Shown here: positions 45,915 through 50,471 of the stretch, piece by piece | How the letters are laid out: each line of letters starts with the position of its first letter | How positions within the stretch are numbered: position 1 is the first letter of the stretch | Virus record (IMG/VR): IMGVR_UViG_3300006737_000046 | Location: 1 to 50,471 of that record | Source: a virus | DNA: 50,471 nucleotides | Reading direction: 5' to 3' (one strand) | Made by a program: the position numbers and the translations under genes | The notes under the pieces: model-generated | The model's input: the letters and a program-made list of their open reading frames with translations, nothing else | What the model was told of the DNA's origin: nothing | The model's database searches: none

Positions 45915-47054
45915 ATGACCCGCATTTTTCTTAGATTACTAATACTAGTAATAGGCACTGTCGCCATAGGTACATACGCCAAACATGCCTTTGGTGATGT
46001 GATCGGAGATGTCATAATGCTCGAGGGCAATGGCATCATAGACAGAAAGCAGACTGGTGAGTCTACTCAGTTAGAAATCGATCTTGATGTGTTTTCATAT
46101 GACACTGTGAAAACAGGCAATGGTAAAACAGCAATTGAATTTCTCGATGAGACCAGAGTAGATGTTACACAGCATTCAAAATTAATCATAGATGAATTTG
46201 TGTATGATCCTAATGCCAAAACAGGTAAACTATCACTCAAGGCATCACTGGGCACTGTGAGATATGCTTCAGGACAGATAGCAAAAAATTCAATGCAGAA
46301 TGTTGTAATTAAAACTCCAACAGCAACCATAGGAGTCAGAGGAACTGACTTCACAATGACTGTGGACGAAATAGGGTCCTCTACAATTATTTTACTTCCT
46401 TCTTGTAATTCACAAGGTATGTGTTATGTGGGAGAGATAGAAGTTGAATCAGATGCAGGATATGTAATAATGAATCAGGCATTTCAGGCCACTGTGGTTG
46501 ATACTATTTCTACTCCTCCTATGAAGCCGGTGATACTTGATCTAAGTGAAGACTTGATTGGAAACTTGTTGATTATTTCTAAGCCAACCGAGATACAAGA
46601 ACAACAAAAGGCGGCAGAATATAACAAAGTTGCCACTGCACTTGACTTAGACTTTTTACAATTTGATGACTTAGAAATAGATTATTTGGAAGAAGAGGAA
46701 GACAACTGGGCAACAGGACTTGATATTGATTTTCTCGAACAAAATTTCCTAGTTGATGTGTTGGATCAGATCAATAAAGAATTAGCAAAACAGATGGCCA
46801 ATGCAGGACTAGAACGTAGATCAACTGTGGACCACTCGGGCATTCCTTTAGGTAAGGACCCGGATACTGGCATCATAATATTGGACGAAGATCCATCGTG
46901 GGTGTATGCTAGAGAAGGTGCAACCAACTATTTTGAACTGCGATTAGATAAGGAATTTGGTTACATAATTAGTTTTGTACAAGGTGACTTTGAGAGTTAC
47001 GATTATGAATTGGGAGGGCAACAAAATGAAATCCGTTTATTTCAGTCTAATTAG
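45915..47054 (+). CDS. FecR-domain secreted protein
   Basis: A 379-residue protein. An N-terminal signal or anchor (residues 5-26, FLRLLILVIGTVAIGTYA) is followed by a FecR domain (about 28-150): VFSYDTVKTGNGKTAIEFLD, TRVDVTQHSKLIIDEF, GTVRYASGQIAKNS and KTPTATIGVRGTDF, the classical FecR ending. The C-terminal part has an acidic repeat, LDLDFLQFDDLEIDYL and LDIDFLEQNFLVDVL, of unknown role. In bacteria such FecR proteins often accompany CHASE2-cyclase or secretion systems. It starts two bases after the curlin stop. Confidence 0.85.
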   Translation: MTRIFLRLLILVIGTVAIGTYAKHAFGDVIGDVIMLEGNGIIDRKQTGESTQLEIDLDVFSYDTVKTGNGKTAIEFLDETRVDVTQHSKLIIDEFVYDPNAKTGKLSLKASLGTVRYASGQIAKNSMQNVVIKTPTATIGVRGTDFTMTVDEIGSSTIILLPSCNSQGMCYVGEIEVESDAGYVIMNQAFQATVVDTISTPPMKPVILDLSEDLIGNLLIISKPTEIQEQQKAAEYNKVATALDLDFLQFDDLEIDYLEEEEDNWATGLDIDFLEQNFLVDVLDQINKELAKQMANAGLERRSTVDHSGIPLGKDPDTGIIILDEDPSWVYAREGATNYFELRLDKEFGYIISFVQGDFESYDYELGGQQNEIRLFQSN

Positions 47055-47322
47055 TTTTGCTTTTGTTATACTGATGTTTGAAATTTTAATGACAACATAT
47101 ACTCATGCAAATGATTTATTGTATGCATTAAAAACTATAGAACACAGAATAGATGAATGTATTGCTGAACGTGATTGCACAGAATTAGCAAATGAAAATC
47201 CTTTGCTCACATCAGTTTTATTGGATTACGACTTCATGGTTGAAATTGCACCTGGTGTAGACAGACACAGATTGGCGTATCTACATGACAAGACTGTACA
47301 GGCAATGGCATATGTGGACTAG
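47026..47322 (+). CDS. Small secreted protein, 98 residues
   Basis: Start at ATG 47026, with a GGAGG Shine-Dalgarno about 10 bases upstream, overlapping the FecR gene by 29 bases. The N-terminus is a signal peptide (SLISFAFVILMFEILM ... THA). The mature 70 residues (YALKTIEHRIDECIAERDC, ELANENPLLTSVLL) hold two Cys that could form a disulfide. The family is unknown. Its place between fecR and the curlin fusion suggests a chaperone or accessory role in the same system. Confidence 0.7.
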   Translation: MKSVYFSLISFAFVILMFEILMTTYTHANDLLYALKTIEHRIDECIAERDCTELANENPLLTSVLLDYDFMVEIAPGVDRHRLAYLHDKTVQAMAYVD

Positions 47323-48769
47323 ACTTTTCACAATAATACTAATGTTGATCCCTTCTACAGTTTGGGGAGGAAATGCGTTAATTTATCACTCCAATTACAG
47401 TGATGCACACACCAATATGAAAGCACAGTTAGAAGCAGATGGTCATACCGTGACTCTATCAACAGATGGTTCTATTGCTGACAACTTGATCAACAGTTAC
47501 GACATTGTAGTAGACTTAAAATACAACAACAACATAGGCGGAAATGGAAAGACCAGATATCAAAACTTTGTACAAGCAGGTGGTATATTGATTGTAACTG
47601 GTGAAAACAATGCAAATTTCAGTAGCAGAAACAACAACATAGAAGCATTGATAGAAAATAAATTTGGTGGCTCATTGACTATCAGTGGGAACACTTCTGG
47701 TTGCAGTAGTCCTTGTTCTGCAAATCAAATAACAAATTCAAACAATGTCACGCAAACCAACACTGATGCAGGAGTAAGCAGTTATACCAGTGTTGGTCAT
47801 TATCCATATGGTGCATATTTTACAGGTGATGGCACATGGGTAGCAAAAAATGCCAGTGGACAAATTTTATGGATGAAATGGTCAGGAAATCAATTGCCGA
47901 GTGGATACACTGGTGAAGTGTATGTGACCTTTGATCTTAACCAATTTGAATCTGCATTCGATGGCACAGACTTTTACGATTTGATGAGTGATTTGTACAC
48001 AGAAGCGGTTACCAGTGTTACAATATCATCGGGACAAACCACTTTAAAAAACAGTGCCTTCAATGCAACATCCAGTGAGAACAAAGTAAATCTTGTCACA
48101 GACGGAAGCAACAATACAATAAACATACAACAATCAGGCAACAATAATTTTGTGGTAGGCACTGATTGGACCAGTGCAGGAAACATCACTGGCAACAGCA
48201 ACACATTAACAATTGATCAGGGTAATGTCTTAACGAGCGGAAGCAGTGTTGACAATGGACTGGGCATAGATATCACTGGCAACAGCAACACTGTGATATT
48301 GTCGCAAGGTGATGCCGCCAATGATGATGGCGGACACAGGACATGGTTAGACATTGACGGCAGTTCAAATCATTTGACGTTACAACAGAAAGACAGCGAC
48401 ACACAAGGCACTGATGGTGATCATTTTATGTCATTAGATTTGGATTCATCCAGTAACACGTTGGTTTTACAGCAGTTGAACGACAATGACAAAGTGATGT
48501 TTTTAGATATTAATAACAACAGCAACACAATAGACATATCGCAAGAGGGTACAGGTAATCATTATTTAGATCTTACCACAGCAGGATCAGCTCATGACAT
48601 AGATATCATGCAAAAAGACAATGGCAACCATGCCGCAAGAATAGATCTAGGTGGATATTCAATTGACTTTGATCTTTTGCAACAAGGATCCACAAGTCAA
48701 AGTTATAATGTCACCAGCAGTTGTGGAGCTGCCAATGGTTGTACACTGAGTACCACACAAGGAGAATAA
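47312..48769 (+). CDS. Secreted fusion: alpha/beta domain plus curlin-like repeats
   Basis: A 485-residue secreted protein; start ATG 47312 (MWTRLFTIILMLIPSTVWG), overlapping the small secreted gene by 11 bases. The N-terminal 180 residues (ALIYHSNYSDAHTNMKAQLE, VVDLKYNN, AGGILIVTGENNANF) look like a Rossmann-type alpha/beta domain such as those of GATase1/ThuA-like folds. From about residue 245 there are seven to eight curlin-like units: SNNTINIQQSG, GNSNTLTIDQG, GNSNTVILSQG, GSSNHLTLQQK, SSSNTLVLQQL, NNSNTIDISQE and DIDIMQKDNGN. Two of them share an identical 20-base DNA stretch. Curlin repeats fused to such a domain are unusual. Confidence 0.8.
   Translation: MWTRLFTIILMLIPSTVWGGNALIYHSNYSDAHTNMKAQLEADGHTVTLSTDGSIADNLINSYDIVVDLKYNNNIGGNGKTRYQNFVQAGGILIVTGENNANFSSRNNNIEALIENKFGGSLTISGNTSGCSSPCSANQITNSNNVTQTNTDAGVSSYTSVGHYPYGAYFTGDGTWVAKNASGQILWMKWSGNQLPSGYTGEVYVTFDLNQFESAFDGTDFYDLMSDLYTEAVTSVTISSGQTTLKNSAFNATSSENKVNLVTDGSNNTINIQQSGNNNFVVGTDWTSAGNITGNSNTLTIDQGNVLTSGSSVDNGLGIDITGNSNTVILSQGDAANDDGGHRTWLDIDGSSNHLTLQQKDSDTQGTDGDHFMSLDLDSSSNTLVLQQLNDNDKVMFLDINNNSNTIDISQEGTGNHYLDLTTAGSAHDIDIMQKDNGNHAARIDLGGYSIDFDLLQQGSTSQSYNVTSSCGAANGCTLSTTQGE
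48185..48204 (+). repeat. 20-base direct repeat, copy 1, in the curlin fusion gene
   Basis: ATCACTGGCAACAGCAACAC at 48185-48204, identical to 48272-48291. It encodes the ITGNSNT core of adjacent curlin-like units, suggesting recent unit duplication. Confidence 0.8.
48272..48291 (+). repeat. 20-base direct repeat, copy 2, in the curlin fusion gene
   Basis: Identical to 48185-48204, 87 bases apart, a multiple of three, so recombination between copies would keep the frame. Confidence 0.8.
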
Positions 48770-49116
48770 TGTTTAAAAGAATACGAGAACGTTGGAAGAA
48801 GGCATTTACATCAGACAACATTGTAGACTTAAGTGTGGACATATTCCTAATGGTGGTTGATGTGTTATCTTCTCCTATTTTAATAGTAATGAGAATAGTG
48901 CGTTGGCTCATTAATAAATTTTTCATAGATTATATGAAAGCAGGCGTAAGAGGCATTGTGCATTGGTTCCAAAGACATAGTGCTAGACGCAAAGAACTAG
49001 GATATGGATTCATTAGATACTGGTGGTGGTTGCTACTGTTAAGTCCTGCGATAATGGTATTAATTGCATTTGCGATTGCGTTTATAATAGGATGGAAAGA
49101 AGGCATGGCATCATGA
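48769..49116 (+). CDS. Membrane protein of the curli-like operon, 115 residues
   Basis: A basic protein with two or three hydrophobic segments: LSVDIFLMVVDVLSSPILIV (about 21-40), and YWWWLLLLSPAIMVLIAFAI plus AFIIGW at the C-terminus. The loop between is Arg/His-rich (VHWFQRHSARRKE). Its ATG overlaps the upstream stop (TAATG) and its stop overlaps the cyclase ATG (ATGA). The tight coupling suggests an inner-membrane partner of the CHASE2-cyclase. No family recognised. Confidence 0.75.
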   Translation: MFKRIRERWKKAFTSDNIVDLSVDIFLMVVDVLSSPILIVMRIVRWLINKFFIDYMKAGVRGIVHWFQRHSARRKELGYGFIRYWWWLLLLSPAIMVLIAFAIAFIIGWKEGMAS

Positions 49117-50471
49117 GTAAGATATTAACTCATTGGACTGTGGCATTTTTGACTTTGGCGTTATTAGTTTTTTTGCGAGTACAGGACGACGGACTGGTAG
49201 AAACTGCTAGATTAAAATCATTTGATTATCTACAGAGCACAGATCCTGTCACTACGAGTGAAGACATCATAGTTGTAGAGATAGATGAAGCCGCCATCGA
49301 AATGAATGGTCAATGGCCATGGTCGCGTGACAAGATGGCAGACTTAATTTGGAAATTGCGTGAGCAGGGTGCAGGGATAATCATATTGCCCATACTGTTT
49401 GCAGAAGATGACCGAGACGGCCAAGACATGGCATTGGCACAAGCATTGGTTCAGAACGGTGTGATCATTGCACAGGTAGGCACCACACAAACAAACAAGA
49501 ATGCAGTGCCACGTGGCGTTGCTAAAATAGGAGATCCTATTCCATGGTTGTTCCAATGGCCAGGCATGTTAGGACCAATTGAACTGTTAGGACTTAATGC
49601 CGATGGTGTGGGCGTGATCAACATAGCACCTGAGATAGACGGTGTAGTAAGACGTGTTCCTTTGATCATGACAGTGGGTGAAGAAACTTATCCAGCAATG
49701 GCAATTGAAATGATTAGAGTTGCTGTAGGTGATCCATCTTATCAGATCAAAGCAGGAGAGGCAGGAGTTATTGCAGTCAGAGTACCTGGCTATGACACAA
49801 TCTACACAGACCAACATGCTAGAATTTGGTTGCGTTGGAATAAAGATTTTGAAACTGTTAGTATGGCTGATGATTTGAGTGTTGTGGCTGGTAAGACAGT
49901 TGTGATAGGTTTGACAGCAGAAGGGTTAGCAAATACCATTGCCTCACCATCTGGCACACAGTATGCACATACACCGATTGCAGTATCTTTACAAACCATA
50001 ATCAATGGTGAAAACATCAAAAGAACAGACTTGGCAGACACATATGAACTTGGATTTTTATTACTGCTAGGACTTATATTAATAATTGCGTCACGTTTTG
50101 TACATTATTATATTGTAGCAGGAACGATTGTGTTGGCAGGTGTTGGCACAGTGTTTAGTGCCACCTATTTGTATTCTACATATTTGCTATTGTTTGATTT
50201 TTCATGGCCTGTAATCACAATCACACTCGTGGGACTTCATGCAGTATTCAACAGATTTGTTAGGGAGTTCCAACTTAAACAACAGATTAGGAAACAGTTT
50301 GAAAAATATTTAGATCCTAGACAGGTTGCAATACTAGTGAAACACCCAGAGAAATTAAAACTAGGAGGCGACAGAAAAGAAATGAGTTTCTTGTTTATGG
50401 ACATTGTAGGCTTTACACCTATATCAGAATACTACAAGAACAATGATGATCCGGAAGGATTAGTTGAAGTG
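49113..50471 (+). CDS. CHASE2-domain class III adenylate/guanylate cyclase (3' end off window)
   Basis: At least 453 residues, cut by the window edge. Order: N-terminal membrane anchor (residues 8-21), periplasmic CHASE2 sensor (about 30-300: EDIIVVEIDEAAIEMNGQWP, DGVGVINIAPEIDGVVRRVP, AGKTVVIGLTAEG), three membrane helices (about 310-385), a short linker, then the start of a class III cyclase domain (EMSFLFMDIVGFTPIS with the metal-binding Asp near 430). The enzyme would make cAMP or cGMP in the host cytoplasm in response to an envelope signal. Specificity residues lie beyond the window. It is the last visible gene of the curli-like operon. Confidence 0.92.
   Translation, partial: MSKILTHWTVAFLTLALLVFLRVQDDGLVETARLKSFDYLQSTDPVTTSEDIIVVEIDEAAIEMNGQWPWSRDKMADLIWKLREQGAGIIILPILFAEDDRDGQDMALAQALVQNGVIIAQVGTTQTNKNAVPRGVAKIGDPIPWLFQWPGMLGPIELLGLNADGVGVINIAPEIDGVVRRVPLIMTVGEETYPAMAIEMIRVAVGDPSYQIKAGEAGVIAVRVPGYDTIYTDQHARIWLRWNKDFETVSMADDLSVVAGKTVVIGLTAEGLANTIASPSGTQYAHTPIAVSLQTIINGENIKRTDLADTYELGFLLLLGLILIIASRFVHYYIVAGTIVLAGVGTVFSATYLYSTYLLLFDFSWPVITITLVGLHAVFNRFVREFQLKQQIRKQFEKYLDPRQVAILVKHPEKLKLGGDRKEMSFLFMDIVGFTPISEYYKNNDDPEGLVEV

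Noticed and set aside
1-50471. The window as a bacterial chromosome
   Set aside because: Porin, curli, Tct and FecR genes are bacterial in type, but they are interleaved with the clamp loader, lysozyme, fibre genes, late-type promoters and many marine-phage proteins, without ribosomal, tRNA or central-metabolism genes.

Overview
This window looks like part of the genome of a large T4-like marine myophage of a Gram-negative host, not a bacterial chromosome. The evidence is the mix of T4-type replication and host-takeover genes (sliding-clamp loader gp44, PhoH, short ATP-dependent DNA ligase, GroES-like co-chaperonin, peptide deformylase, DexA-like exonuclease, UvdE), tail-fibre and Ig-like virion genes, a GH108 lysozyme with spanin-like partners, almost wall-to-wall overlapping genes, AT-rich DNA, and T4-late-promoter-like TAAATA boxes. 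The style is that of cyanophages and pelagiphages. The host is probably an alphaproteobacterium or another marine Gram-negative, but the sequence does not prove which.

Layout. 1-4.2 kb (minus): a nuclease-like C-terminal protein, HAD phosphatase, nucleotidyltransferase, cupin and small virion genes. 4.2-7.7 kb (minus): a DnaJ - peptide deformylase - ClpA-like proteostasis operon. 7.8-11.7 kb (minus): lysis and structural genes. 11.7-14.5 kb (plus): radical SAM, glycosyltransferase-like and PhoH. 14.5-17.4 kb (minus): clamp loader, GroES and a DnaE-derived fragment. 17.4-23.7 kb (minus): tail-fibre and Ig-like virion proteins. 23.7-27.1 kb (minus): Fe-S proteins, Cu/Zn SOD, a lysine-rich mini-protein, UvdE and a 2OG-type oxygenase. 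27.1-32.8 kb (minus): a TctA/TctC transporter, QueD-like enzyme, DoxX and LPP20/FlgT-like envelope proteins. 32.8-37.6 kb (minus): DNA ligase, a porin, ClpP and small proteins. 37.6-43.9 kb (minus): a B12-type radical SAM / oxygenase / PLP-enzyme cluster, an exonuclease and holin-like proteins. 43.9-50.5 kb (plus): a curli-like operon (csgF, csgG, curlin, fecR, small secreted protein, curlin fusion, membrane protein, CHASE2-cyclase) that runs off the window.

Two themes stand out. First, the phage carries an unusual amount of host-envelope machinery: CsgG/CsgF pore, two curlin-repeat proteins, FecR, CHASE2-cyclase, porin, TctA/TctC, LPP20, FlgT/DUF4384-like protein and DoxX. Second, promoters have a strikingly fixed geometry. 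Sigma70-type boxes sit 5-6 bases before the start codon of operon-leading genes, and TAAATA late-type boxes also sit 5-6 bases before the ATG. Both put the expected transcription start on or next to the A of the ATG, which implies widespread leaderless mRNAs. Internal operon genes and a few leaders (porin, PhoH) use Shine-Dalgarno sites instead.

I saw no tRNA gene, CRISPR array, insertion sequence or origin. No gap between genes exceeds about 180 bases.
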